DNA from: an uncultured Eubacteriales bacterium
GTDB taxonomy: Bacteria > Bacillota > Clostridia > Peptostreptococcales > Anaerovoracaceae
NCBI GenBank assembly: GCA_910583765.1
Contig: CAJTYS010000029.1
Coordinates: forward strand, 1 to 47,362
Direction of reading: 5' to 3'
Length of the DNA: 47,362 nucleotides
Below the pieces are notes generated by a model that was not told the DNA's origin, ran no database searches, and saw only the letters and a list, made by a program, of their open reading frames with translations. A program made the translations under genes and the position numbers. Of this stretch, positions 16,994 to 24,205 are shown one piece after another (the stretch's first letter is position 1; the number at the start of each line of letters is the position of its first letter).

Positions 16994-16997
16994 AAAC

Positions 16998-17786
16998 ATG
17001 AAGCTGGAAAAGATGATAGCATTGTTGGAAGAGATCGCGCCGTCTGATACCCAGGAAAGCTGGGATAACAGCGGGGTCCAGCTGGCCGCCGGTCCTCTGG
17101 AGATCCGCAAAGTTCTGCTGACACTGGAAATCACTGACGCAGTTATTGAAGAAGCGGCAGAGGAAAACGCGGATATGATCATCACTCATCATCCTTTGAT
17201 TTTCGGGGGCATTAAATCCGTGGATTATCGGGACGTGATTGGTTCTTACATTGTGAAGCTTTTGAACATGGGGATTTCCGTTTATTCCTGCCACACACCT
17301 TTTGACAAGCTGGTTGGCGGGAACAATGATTTTCTGGCAGAGCTCATTGGCCTTCAAGATGTGGGAGGTTTCCAGGCAGATGGAGCAGTGGACATGATCG
17401 GCAGAGTCGGGACGCTGGCGAAACCTATGACCCTGGAAGCCATGCACAAGTTCCTGGCAAAGAAACTGAAATTAAGACAGAACCAGATACGAGTGGTGGG
17501 CAAAGGCGACATGAGCATCCAAAAAGTGGGAATCTGCACTGGTGCGGGGGCGGATCTGATGAAGCTTGCCATGGAAAACGGCTGTCAGCTGTTCATCACC
17601 GGAGACGTGAAATACCACGAAGCCCAGGATGCGGCGGCTCATGGCCTTGCTTTGCTGGACGCGGGACATTATGGCACAGAAAAATCCTTTGCCGCCAATT
17701 TCGCGGGGAAGCTGGCAGAAAAAACAGATGGGCAGATGGAAATTCTGGAATCAAGCGTGGACATTGACCCGTTTAAAATGGTATAA
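16998..17786 (+). CDS. Nif3-like dinuclear metal centre protein (YqfO/YbgI family)
   Basis: 262 residues, the short form without the middle PII-like insertion of Bacillus YqfO. Metal-site motifs are ITHHPLIFGGIK in the first half, SCHTPFDK, and GHYGTEK near the C-terminus. The family forms hexameric toroids; a GTP cyclohydrolase-like or metal chaperone role has been proposed but is unsettled. ATG 16998 with GGGAGG at 16981-16986 is preferred over GTG 16986. The last two codons and the TAA lie inside the first palindromic repeat unit (17779-17840), so the repeat's -10 box overlaps the stop. Confidence 0.9.
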   Translation: MKLEKMIALLEEIAPSDTQESWDNSGVQLAAGPLEIRKVLLTLEITDAVIEEAAEENADMIITHHPLIFGGIKSVDYRDVIGSYIVKLLNMGISVYSCHTPFDKLVGGNNDFLAELIGLQDVGGFQADGAVDMIGRVGTLAKPMTLEAMHKFLAKKLKLRQNQIRVVGKGDMSIQKVGICTGAGADLMKLAMENGCQLFITGDVKYHEAQDAAAHGLALLDAGHYGTEKSFAANFAGKLAEKTDGQMEILESSVDIDPFKMV

Positions 17787-17840
17787 TGGACGCAGCCAAT
17801 TGATAACGGCGTTGCCGCAAGGAAGCGTCCATTGAATCAC
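17779..17840. repeat. Palindromic promoter-bearing repeat, copy 1
   Basis: A 62-base unit starting with TGGTATAAT, an extended -10 box overlapping the Nif3 stop. AATGGACGC (17785-17793) pairs with GCGTCCATT (17825-17833), and an inner stem CGGC-GTT-GCCG lies at 17807-17817. It ends in GAATCAC. Copy 2 is identical except for one missing A. Confidence 0.9.
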
Positions 17841-17871
17841 AGCCAAGAATTGAGATTTCAAAGGAAGGCCG

Positions 17872-17932
17872 TGGTATAATGGACGCAGCCAATTGATACG
17901 GCGTTGCCGCAAGGAAGCGTCCATTGAATCAC
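17872..17932. repeat. Palindromic promoter-bearing repeat, copy 2
   Basis: A 61-base unit matching copy 1 at all positions but a single A deletion (GATACGG against GATAACGG). It lies 93 bases downstream of copy 1. The next TGGTATAAT, the RNase P RNA promoter, follows after the same 31-base interval that separates copy 1 from copy 2. Confidence 0.9.
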
Positions 17933-17963
17933 GAATTTCAATTCAATGCTTAAAGGTGATTCA

Positions 17964-17972
17964 TGGTATAAT
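17964..17972 (+). promoter_or_regulatory. Extended -10 promoter of RNase P RNA
   Basis: TGGTATAAT lies 7 bases before the 5' end of the RNase P RNA P1 helix. This is the third such box in a 92-93 base register with the two palindromic units. No good -35 is seen. Confidence 0.75.
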
Positions 17973-17978
17973 GATTGA

Positions 17979-18338
17979 GAACTTGGGTAGTTCAGGCAAT
18001 TGCGTGCGTCAGCAGGACGTATGAGGAAAGTCCGGGCTCCATAGGGCGAGGATGCCAGATAACGTCTGGCGTAGGTAACTATAGGGAAAGTGCAACAGAA
18101 ACATACCGCCGAAACGGGTGATGCCGTGGTAAGGTTGAAATGGTGAGGTAAGAGCTCACCGGGAGGCATGGTAACATGTTTCCCGTGTAAACCCCATCCG
18201 GAGCAAGACCAAGAAAGGGCGAACAAGGCGGCTGCCCGCCGCCGCCCGGAAGGTAGGTCGCTAGAGCGCGTTGGTGACAGCGCGTCGAGATAGATGATTG
18301 CCAAATACAGAACCCGGCTTATGGGCTGCCCGAGTTTT
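17979..18338 (+). ncRNA. rnpB: RNase P RNA, class A
   Basis: Catalytic RNA of RNase P, which matures tRNA 5' ends. The conserved 5' element GAGGAAAGTCCGGGCTCC and the 3' element CAGAACCCGGCTTATGGGC are present, with GGTAAGAGCTCACCG, GTAAACCCCATCCGGAGCAA and similar blocks matching the ancestral type A rather than the Bacillus type B. The ends pair as helix P1: AACTTGGGTAG (17980-17990) with CTGCCCGAGTT (18326-18336), allowing G-U pairs. A T-run follows at once. Exact mature ends are estimated. Confidence 0.95.
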
Positions 18339-18348
18339 TTCTTTTTTT
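18326..18348 (+). terminator. RNase P RNA terminator
   Basis: The 3' arm of P1 runs into TTTTTTCTTTTTTT, so the P1 helix with this T-run probably ends transcription. Confidence 0.7.
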
Positions 18349-18442
18349 GATTTTTGTATGGACAGCGGCCTGCCATCAAACATTCCCATTTACCTCACTC
18401 AGAGACCAAAGCGCACTGGCGAATCAGTATTTATGGAGAAAA

Positions 18443-18988
18443 ATGATGCGTATATTCCAGCTTCTTAGAGAAAAACAAGGGGTAGCGTCAAACACACGAC
18501 AAACGATGGACACAAAGCTGACAACAGACGAAGCCAAATCAAGGCTTTACAGGGAACTAACTGAATTTACCGGGTGGAAATTTCTTAAGAGCGAGCCGTG
18601 TCTGCGAAAAAGAGTTGATGACATGGTTTTAGATCTTGTTTTCTATGGGTCAAAGTATAATAGCCTTGAGGATGTGGTGGATGTTAACTGTGAATTTAGG
18701 ATTTGGTCAAAATCCTTGGATAAGGTCTGTAATGTCAACAGCAGTATCGCCTACTATTCCATACAGCCAGATGGGGAATACTGGTATAACATCGCGTCAC
18801 AGCGCAGTCTTCAACAAGCGCTGACCGATATGAAAAAGAAGATAGAACAATATGCGCTGCCAGCAGCAGAGGCATTTGAAAACAGCCGGGAGGATGGACT
18901 GCGTTATCTAGGCAAGGGGGAAATGAGAGAGATATACCATGTGGATTCCTTTGGCGCTTATGCAAAAATAACCGAAGGTGATAACTGA
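18443..18988 (+). CDS. Hypothetical protein, accessory region
   Basis: 181 residues if started at ATG 18443, which has TGGAG 5 bases upstream; ATG 18507 is an alternative without a ribosome site. No signal peptide or membrane segment is seen. The sequence (RLYRELTEFTGWKFLKSEPC, VLDLVFYGSKYNSLEDVVDV, YWYNIASQRSLQQALTDM) suggests a soluble alpha/beta protein, somewhat like DUF4304-type proteins, but I do not recognise it firmly. It is the first gene of the accessory region after rnpB. Confidence 0.55.
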   Translation: MMRIFQLLREKQGVASNTRQTMDTKLTTDEAKSRLYRELTEFTGWKFLKSEPCLRKRVDDMVLDLVFYGSKYNSLEDVVDVNCEFRIWSKSLDKVCNVNSSIAYYSIQPDGEYWYNIASQRSLQQALTDMKKKIEQYALPAAEAFENSREDGLRYLGKGEMREIYHVDSFGAYAKITEGDN

Positions 18989-19007
18989 GCGTCAAAACTT
19001 TTGATGC

Positions 19008-19065
19008 GGGTAGGAAAGCAAACAAATATGGTGAGAAACAATTCGGACAATGAAAGGAAAAAATC
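19008..19065 (+). promoter_or_regulatory. Repeated leader element, copy A (downstream part only)
   Basis: GGGTAGGAAAGC, GTGAGAAACAATTC and GACAATGAAAGGAAAAA end at the ATG of the FMN-binding protein gene. The same order of blocks stands before the Fic gene and the secreted protein gene. This copy lacks the upstream promoter and palindrome part that those two have. AAAGGA is the ribosome site. Confidence 0.7.
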
Positions 19066-19497
19066 ATGGCCTCCATAGAAAAGAAAACCATAAGTCCAGA
19101 AGCTGAAAAAATAATGATTGAACGTTTTGGAAAAGACACTGTTATTGCGTTAGCAACAGTTGAGGACGGAATTCCATATGTAAGAAGCGTAAACGCATAC
19201 TATGAAAATGGAGCATTTTATATTATTACATATGCGCTTTCAAATAAAATGAGACAGATAGAAAATAACCCAATCGTCGCAATATCAGGCGAGTGGTTCA
19301 CAGCACATGGAAATGGTGTTAATTTAGGCTATTTTAAGAGAGACGAAAATCAGTTGATCGCAGAAAAACTGAAAAACGCCTTTGCTGAATGGATTGATAA
19401 CGGACATAATGATTTTGATGATGAAAACACTATAATTTTATGTGTGAAATTAACGGACGGAGTGCTATTATCGCATGGAACCAGATATGAGTTGTAA
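19066..19497 (+). CDS. Pyridoxamine 5'-phosphate oxidase-like FMN-binding protein
   Basis: 143 residues of the flavin-binding split-barrel fold: VIALATVEDGIPYVRSVNAYYENGAFYIITYALSNKMRQIENNP is a typical N-terminal half, with the conserved KMRQIENNP after strand 4. The family includes flavin reductases and F420- or FMN-dependent enzymes; the substrate cannot be told. It stands alone, preceded by the repeated leader and followed by an acetyltransferase remnant. Confidence 0.8.
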   Translation: MASIEKKTISPEAEKIMIERFGKDTVIALATVEDGIPYVRSVNAYYENGAFYIITYALSNKMRQIENNPIVAISGEWFTAHGNGVNLGYFKRDENQLIAEKLKNAFAEWIDNGHNDFDDENTIILCVKLTDGVLLSHGTRYEL

Positions 19498-19500
19498 CTT

Positions 19501-19638
19501 CAAACTTCCTATATCAGAGATATGAATATGGCATCTCGAAATGTAGCCATAAGAAACGGAATGTCAATGACAGATACATGGATAAAGCATTACAGAGGTG
19601 TAGATATGCCCCATTATCGTTATGTGGTTTTCCGATAA
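19501..19638 (+). pseudogene. C-terminal remnant of a GNAT acetyltransferase
   Basis: The frame reads SYIRDMNMASRNVAIRNGMS followed by a KHYRGVDMPHYRYVVFR-like end and TAA at 19636-19638. The pattern N-x-A-S-x-x-V-A-x-x-x-G-M then KHY-x-G-x-D-x-PH is the C-terminus of common GNAT proteins. The acetyl-CoA binding part is missing and no start or ribosome site fits, so this is a decayed gene. Confidence 0.6.
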
Positions 19639-19663
19639 TTTCCCGTTTGAAAGGAGTCTTTAC

Positions 19664-20128
19664 ATGAAATATACATGTGTGGTCATATCTGTGGCCGACA
19701 TTAACGCCGCAAGAAAATTTTATGAGGGTTTGTTCGGATTGGAGGTGTTTCAGGATTATGGAAGAAACATCGCTTTTACCTGCGGTCTGGCATTGCAGCA
19801 GGATTTCGACTGGCTTGTGAATTTGCCCAAGGAAAAGGTATTAGAAAAATCCAACAATGCGGAAATCGCCTTCGAGGAACAGGACTTTGACGGTTTTCTA
19901 AGCAAGCTGAAAGCATACCCGGATATTGAATATCTGGGAGACGTGATCGAACACAGCTGGGGACAGCGTGTGATTCGGTTTTACGATTTGGACGGGCACA
20001 TCATTGAGGTTGGCGAGGACATGAAAATGGTAATCAAGCGTTTTCTTGCTTCCGGCATGACTATGGATGAGGTTTCTGCGAAAATGGACGTTTCACTGGA
20101 AGACTTGACAAACCTTCTCAATCGCTAA
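19664..20128 (+). CDS. VOC (glyoxalase/bleomycin-resistance) family protein
   Basis: 154 residues. The VOC fold shows as VVISVADINAARKFYEGLFGLEVFQDYG, GLALQQDFDW and VIRFYDLDGHIIEVGE, with a metal-ligand-like Glu near the end of the domain. A C-terminal extension of about 30 residues (GMTMDEVSAKMDVSLEDL) looks like a small helix-turn-helix. Substrate unknown. GAAAGGAG lies 7 bases before ATG 19664; the upstream in-frame start at 19622 overlaps the acetyltransferase remnant and has no ribosome site. Confidence 0.8.
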   Translation: MKYTCVVISVADINAARKFYEGLFGLEVFQDYGRNIAFTCGLALQQDFDWLVNLPKEKVLEKSNNAEIAFEEQDFDGFLSKLKAYPDIEYLGDVIEHSWGQRVIRFYDLDGHIIEVGEDMKMVIKRFLASGMTMDEVSAKMDVSLEDLTNLLNR

Positions 20129-20174
20129 TATATGACAGACGAATAAACGAATCAATACTTTCAGGAGGGCAAAA

Positions 20175-20341
20175 ATGATTAGATTGGTTAGACCGACAGA
20201 AGCACTGAAAGAACAAGCGCTAGAGTTCAAACAGGAATTCTTTCACAATCAGTAAAGACAATCACTCGAAACGGCGGAGTCTATGAACGCAGCTTTGAAT
20301 TTGACGGAGAACAAGCGGATATTTATAGAATCGCTCTATAA
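20175..20341 (+). pseudogene. GNAT acetyltransferase with internal deletion
   Basis: ATG 20175 with AGGAGG upstream opens MIRLVRPTEALKEQALEFKQ and stops after 26 residues (TAA 20253-20255). In another frame TRNGGVYERSFEFDGEQADI runs to TAA 20339-20341. The first is a typical start and the second a typical end of one GNAT subfamily, so about 110 codons of the middle have been lost. The surviving ribosome site may still give a 26-residue peptide. Confidence 0.65.
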
Positions 20342-20366
20342 ATTCCCATTTGTAAAGGAGAATACC

Positions 20367-20813
20367 ATGACAGTCAATATAGCGGAAACATTTGAATTAT
20401 TGTTTGATAAGCACAATAATGTCGCATACAAAGCGTTACAGGAATTGCAAAAAGAAAGCGCTGAAACGGATCGTGTGTATCCCTATATGGATAAATTAAG
20501 CGATATGCTTGACAGTGAAAATTCTTATGTTCGCACAAGAGGACTTACGTTGATTGCCTATAACGCAAAATGGGATAAAGATTATAAAATTGATAAAATC
20601 ATTGATAAATATTTAGGGCACATAACAGATATTAAGCCCGTTACAGCAAGACAATGCATTAAGCTGTTGCCGATGATCGCTAGGCATAAGCCAGAATTGA
20701 AGGATGATATCCTTTCTGCGCTTCGTAAGGCAAATATCTGTATTTATGATGATAGTATGCGACCATTAGTTGATAAGGATATTCAAAAAGCGCTAAAAGA
20801 AATACAAGGATGA
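20367..20813 (+). CDS. HEAT-repeat-like helical protein
   Basis: 148 residues, all helical, with repeated helix pairs (VAYKALQELQKESAETDRVY, SYVRTRGLTLIAYNAKWD, TARQCIKLLPMIARHKPELK) like short HEAT repeats. I recall such proteins as common in clostridia, where they are sometimes labelled SufBD without evidence for iron-sulfur work. Function unknown; a protein-binding role is likely. AAAGGAG lies 6 bases before ATG 20367. It starts 26 bases after the acetyltransferase remnant. Confidence 0.65.
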   Translation: MTVNIAETFELLFDKHNNVAYKALQELQKESAETDRVYPYMDKLSDMLDSENSYVRTRGLTLIAYNAKWDKDYKIDKIIDKYLGHITDIKPVTARQCIKLLPMIARHKPELKDDILSALRKANICIYDDSMRPLVDKDIQKALKEIQG

Positions 20814-20823
20814 TAAAGCACGA

Positions 20824-20970
20824 ATATGATTCTAAAGAAATCCCTTTCCGCGGTCACATAGGGCGGAAAACGGCTTTACATGATTTGGAATGAATGTTAT
20901 CATGTGGGCAGGTAGGAAAGCGAACCAATATTATGAGAAACAATTAGAACAATGAAAGGAAAAAGAAAGC
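20824..20970 (+). promoter_or_regulatory. Repeated promoter-leader element, copy B
   Basis: The element runs from ATATGATTCTAAAG to the Fic start. In order: a hairpin TTTCCGC/GCGGAAA (20845-20869), a -35 TTTACA (20875-20880), 17 bases, an extended -10 TGTTATCAT (TATCAT 20898-20903), then the shared GGTAGGAAAGCGAA, TATGAGAAACAATTAGAACA and ATGAAAGGAAAAA blocks. ACATGAT (20878-20884) and ATCATGT (20899-20905) form a perfect inverted repeat across the promoter, a likely operator. Copy C at 23320-23463 is nearly the same. Confidence 0.8.
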
Positions 20971-21573
20971 ATGCTGGAAAACAAACTGGGTATCGCAAAT
21001 CCTGCGGAGCTGGCCTGTGAAGAAGAGAAAATCAGTAAGAAAAAAGCACTGGAGCTCTTTGAAAGCGGTTCTCTGGACAAGCTGGAGGCAGGGACGTTTG
21101 AAGCCCTGGCGCAAATACACAAGCATCTCTTTGAAGAAATCTATGATTTCGCGGGGAAAATTCGGACTGTGAATCTGGCAAAGGGAAATTTTCGATTCGC
21201 ATCGGTCATGTACTTGGAAAGCGCGTTGAAAAACATTGAACAGATGCCCCAGTCCACCTATGATGAGATCATTGAAAAATACGTGGAAATGAATATCGCG
21301 CATCCTTTCAGAGAAGGTAACGGCCGCAGTACCAGAATCTGGCTGGATTTGATGCTAAAGAAAGAACTCCATCAAGTCATTGATTGGAGCGAAGTGGACA
21401 AAGAGGATTATTTGCTGGCCATGGAACGCAGCCCCGTTAGAGACATCGAGATCAAGCATGTTTTAAAAGCAGCGCTCACAGATCGAATCCATGACAGGGA
21501 GATTTATATGAAGGGCATTGACGCTAGTTATTATTACGAGGGCTATACGGTATACAAAGCGGAAGAACTGTAA
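20971..21573 (+). CDS. Class III Fic protein (AMP transferase) with C-terminal inhibitory helix
   Basis: 200 residues. The Fic motif HPFREGNGRS is complete, with catalytic His111 and the phosphate-binding arginines, so AMP transfer from ATP to a target hydroxyl is expected. The whole sequence resembles Neisseria meningitidis Fic (YDFAGKIR, KGNFRFASVMYLESAL, IEQMPQSTYDEIIEKYVEMN, WLDLMLKKEL). A C-terminal helix carries S186-x3-E190-G191, the class III self-inhibition motif, so no separate antitoxin is needed and none is seen. It is preceded by the repeated promoter-leader, whose palindrome suggests repression. Confidence 0.9.
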   Translation: MLENKLGIANPAELACEEEKISKKKALELFESGSLDKLEAGTFEALAQIHKHLFEEIYDFAGKIRTVNLAKGNFRFASVMYLESALKNIEQMPQSTYDEIIEKYVEMNIAHPFREGNGRSTRIWLDLMLKKELHQVIDWSEVDKEDYLLAMERSPVRDIEIKHVLKAALTDRIHDREIYMKGIDASYYYEGYTVYKAEEL

Positions 21574-21765
21574 GCAAGCAGCGGCTATCGGTCAGTTAGC
21601 AGCATTAGATTTACTTGCGGTACGAATGATCGTTGTGAGTATCCGCTTTATCAAAGCAGTAAGGAGAAGATCATAACTTCCAGTTCGTTCCTACGGAACA
21701 TATATTGCTACGATGGCTGCGGCGAAAGAACCAAAGCGGATATTTATGGAGGTGAATCATTATGA
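21574..21765 (+). other. Open frame without start codon, cysteine-bearing remnant
   Basis: Directly after the Fic stop and in the same frame, 63 codons stay open to TGA 21763-21765. The middle reads SSIRFTCGTNDRCEYPLYQ, then a segment with IYCYDGCGERTKADIYGG. Cysteines at TCGTNDRC and CYDGC suggest a degraded zinc-ribbon-like protein. There is no ATG, GTG or TTG start with a ribosome site, so it is probably the 3' part of a lost gene. The end of this frame contains the ribosome site (GGAGGTG) of the next gene. Confidence 0.35.
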
Positions 21766-22154
21766 AACATAAAGTAAAAGTAACTGTTTTAGATAAAAAA
21801 CTGTATCCTGAATTGCAGCAAGCATATTGTGCTGATCCTGACTCTGGCACCTGTCCTTGTTACAATGTGGGGGACGAATTCGTTTTTTATCGTGATGATG
21901 AGCGGGATGATTTCTGGCGCATGGGATTGAACACGTTGGTTAAAACCAATGGAGATGCCAATACCGTGGCGGGAGGTCCGAAAATGCCGTTTTGTTCGGA
22001 AGCGTGGGACGCCATTTCTCGATATATCTACGCTGGTCTGCAGGGCGGTTCAATTATGAAAGGCTGGATGAACGCTGAAAATACAATGATCACTTGCTGT
22101 TCTGACGGCACAAGGCCTGTAATCTTCAAAATTGAGAGAATTGATTATGAATAG
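21762..22154 (+). CDS. TIGR04076 family protein
   Basis: 130 residues. KVKVTVLDKKLYPELQQAYC, GTCPCYNVGDEFVF, PFCSEAWDAISRYIYAG and TCCSDGTRPVIFKIERI are the recurring parts of the TIGR04076 family, a small cysteine-containing family of unknown function found in anaerobes. No membrane or signal segments are present. GGAGG lies just upstream of the ATG. The stop sits inside the stem of a terminator shared with the facing Rpn gene. Confidence 0.75.
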   Translation: MKHKVKVTVLDKKLYPELQQAYCADPDSGTCPCYNVGDEFVFYRDDERDDFWRMGLNTLVKTNGDANTVAGGPKMPFCSEAWDAISRYIYAGLQGGSIMKGWMNAENTMITCCSDGTRPVIFKIERIDYE

Positions 22155-22180
22155 GCCGGACATTCATGTCACGGCCTATT
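22150..22180. terminator. Hairpin between convergent genes
   Basis: AATAGGCCG (22150-22158) pairs perfectly with CGGCCTATT (22172-22180). It lies between the TIGR04076 stop and the end of the Rpn gene and can act in both directions, though the T-run is short. Confidence 0.65.
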
Positions 22181-22191
22181 CTTTGGATAGT

Positions 22192-23067
22192 TTAATCATT
22201 CCAGTATTGTTCCATGTAAATGTTGATGTCCTTTTGTTCTAATTGATACTTTGCGGCCACTTTGCTGGCCGTGGCTTCCTGCGTCATAGCCAGTTCCTGG
22301 CAGAGTTCGATCATTTTTCGTATCCCTTGCTCACGCTCTTCCATCTGGCCTTTTGTTCGGCCCTCTTCCAGGCCTTCCGCCCGGGCCTCCTGCCGATCCA
22401 ATATTTTCTCTTCCCATGCGTTCATGAATTTGATCCCCACTTCCTCGCTTGATTTGATGGAACGGATCCTCTCGTGCATCCAGCGGATGGTTTCGCTGCC
22501 AGAAGCCTGCGCTCGTTCGTCCGTTGTTTTCTCAAAATAGCGGAGCATTTCGATCAGTTCCCGGCTCACTCCTTCCGGATTCGTTCCCCTGGTGTTGAGG
22601 AAGATCCGGGTCGCACCGTCCATCAACGCCACATCTGCCGCTTCTTCACATTTCATGCGAAACGTGTACCGGTACAGTCCTTTGCCGAACAGGTCGAAGG
22701 GCATGATGAGGATGATGAAAACGTCGTTCATCTTGCCGAAATCCACCTCCCCCGGCGGGAGCAGTCGGCTGTCGATCATCCCTTGGTAATTCCGGGAACG
22801 CTTCGGCAGGTTTCCCGTGTTTTGCTTCTGCGCTTCCGTGTTGTGAATATTGCCTTCCGTATCCATGGCCCAAACGTCCAATTTGATCTGCCGGTTCCAA
22901 ACGGACCGCCTGATTTCTTTTTCCGTCTGCGGCGTGTACTCCAGCTCGATGTCCTTTTCCAAGATGATCCCTAACACTTTTTCCAGGAATTCTTTGTCTT
23001 CCATGGTCTCGTTGAACAAAAAACGATCCAGCAAGTTTAAATCTTTTAGTTCTTTCCCCTGATTCAA
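22192..23067 (-). CDS. Rpn family PD-(D/E)XK nuclease / putative transposase
   Basis: 291 residues. The N-terminal half has the nuclease core IKLDVWAMDTEG followed by NTEAQKQN, giving D-x(n)-E-x-Q, the PD-(D/E)XK catalytic pattern of Rpn (RpnA-like, TIGR01784) proteins. A C-terminal region of charged helices (EEGRTKGQMEEREQG) probably oligomerises. Members promote RecA-independent recombination and some act in phage defence. The start is TTG 23067 with GGAGGG 6 bases upstream. Two degraded relatives lie at 25572-25970 and 32041-32110. Confidence 0.85.
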   Translation of the reverse strand: MNQGKELKDLNLLDRFLFNETMEDKEFLEKVLGIILEKDIELEYTPQTEKEIRRSVWNRQIKLDVWAMDTEGNIHNTEAQKQNTGNLPKRSRNYQGMIDSRLLPPGEVDFGKMNDVFIILIMPFDLFGKGLYRYTFRMKCEEAADVALMDGATRIFLNTRGTNPEGVSRELIEMLRYFEKTTDERAQASGSETIRWMHERIRSIKSSEEVGIKFMNAWEEKILDRQEARAEGLEEGRTKGQMEEREQGIRKMIELCQELAMTQEATASKVAAKYQLEQKDINIYMEQYWND

Positions 23068-23084
23068 TCCGATCCCTCCTTTTG

Positions 23085-23113
23085 ATTATACGATGTTCCT
23101 GCCCCCTTTTCAA
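23085..23113 (-). promoter_or_regulatory. Promoter of the Rpn gene
   Basis: On the minus strand TTGAAA (23113-23108), 17 bases, TATAAT (23090-23085): a near-consensus housekeeping promoter about 18 bases from the start codon, suggesting strong expression of this copy. The rest of the stretch to 23319 holds an AT-rich tract and the part shared with the second Rpn copy (23165-23242), with no gene seen. Confidence 0.75.
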
Positions 23114-23319
23114 CAGGCATCTTGTTTGTAATTATTTTACTGTATTATTTTACCATAAAAATAAACGAAAGGTCAAGGAATTTTCTATATTTTTCCTTAT
23201 GTCTGGATGAATTAGTGCGGTATTCGTTCATGAAAGCTAAAACAAAGCCGGCTTCACTGATTCTGTTTCATAGGTGAGCTGTATTGACATTTCCCACATA
23301 ATAGAATGGGAGGTTTCCT

Positions 23320-23463
23320 ATATGATTCTAAAGGAATCCCTTTCCGCGGTCACATAGGGCGGAAAACGGCTTTACATGATTTGGAATGAATGTTATCATG
23401 TGGGTGGGTAGGAAAACGAACAAATATTTATGAGAAAAATTAGAACAATGAAAGGAAAAACTC
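23320..23463 (+). promoter_or_regulatory. Repeated promoter-leader element, copy C
   Basis: Nearly identical to copy B: hairpin TTTCCGC/GCGGAAA (23341-23365), TTTACA (23371-23376), 17 bases, TGTTATCAT with TATCAT at 23394-23399, and the inverted repeat ACATGAT/ATCATGT (23374-23401). The blocks GGTAGGAAAACGAAC, TATGAGAAAAATTAGAACA and ATGAAAGGAAAAAC then lead to the secreted protein ATG. Confidence 0.8.
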
Positions 23464-24057
23464 ATGACATCCAGAGAAAAGAAAAACATGCTAAGATTAT
23501 TGATCGGAGTGATCGTATTGACGCTGTGCGTTGGTATGGCCACGCCAGTGCAAGCGGCGAGTTCCAAAAACGCGAAAGCGCATAAGGCCTATGAGAAGCA
23601 GATCAAAAAAGACCAAAAAAAGTACTGTCCCAACGGGCATCTAAAGTATGTCCACAAAGACTTGAACGGGGACGGCATCGATGAATTGATCACCTTGCCA
23701 GGACTCGGATATGGATCAGAACTCCTTTACACATATAAAAACAAAAAGGTGAAGCGTGTGGCTGGGTTTGGACACTATTGGAGCATCACGAAGTATTACC
23801 CAAAGAAAAAAGTGCTGCTTTGCGAAGGTGACTACGGCGGAGTGTCCGGTCAAATTTACTATCGATTTAAAGGCACGAAGCTGATCACAAAGGCGAGCCT
23901 TGAAGGAACCTATGACATGGAAAGCGGCCAAACCACGTACACCTACTACGTGAATGGAAAGAAAACCACCAAGCAGAAATACATGTCTTACATCAAAAAG
24001 CTGACAAAAGGAACGAAAGCGAAGTCGCTCACAAAAGTCAAGTGGAAGACTTATTGA
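23464..24057 (+). CDS. Small secreted protein with calcium-loop motif
   Basis: 197 residues. A basic start and hydrophobic stretch at about 9-31 (LLIGVIVLTLCVGMATPVQA, cleavage after AQA-like QA) make a signal peptide. The mature protein is rich in Lys and Tyr. HKDLNGDGIDELI near residue 70 is a DxNxDGxxE calcium-binding loop, as in FG-GAP or EF-hand-like repeats. No enzyme signature is visible; a surface or wall-associated role is likely. It has its own promoter in the repeated leader. Confidence 0.65.
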   Translation: MTSREKKNMLRLLIGVIVLTLCVGMATPVQAASSKNAKAHKAYEKQIKKDQKKYCPNGHLKYVHKDLNGDGIDELITLPGLGYGSELLYTYKNKKVKRVAGFGHYWSITKYYPKKKVLLCEGDYGGVSGQIYYRFKGTKLITKASLEGTYDMESGQTTYTYYVNGKKTTKQKYMSYIKKLTKGTKAKSLTKVKWKTY

Positions 24058-24205
24058 GTTTCAGGCCAGGCATCTGAGCAAATTTTCTTTGATGCGTCAG
24101 CAATCGGCAGAGACTGATCAGGCACTGATCAAGGACACGCTGACGACAAACAAATCAGAAGAGAACGGTTTATTGCCAAATCGAAAATTAGAAGAGGTAA
24201 GATGT

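Noticed and set aside
17779..17932. The two palindromic units as a CRISPR array or as tRNA-like genes
   Set aside because: Only two copies, with no equal spacers of foreign look. The stems do not give a cloverleaf with anticodon and CCA arms.
22474..22974. Long plus-strand open frames opposite the Rpn gene
   Set aside because: They are shadows of the Rpn gene: no ribosome sites, no domain sense, and the minus strand carries the PD-(D/E)XK motif.
24089..24205. An N-terminal extension of the methyltransferase, or an operator from the CGTCAGC/GCTGACG repeats
   Set aside because: The extension has no family-like residues or ribosome site. The repeats are 7 bases with a loop near 38 bases, which is weak.
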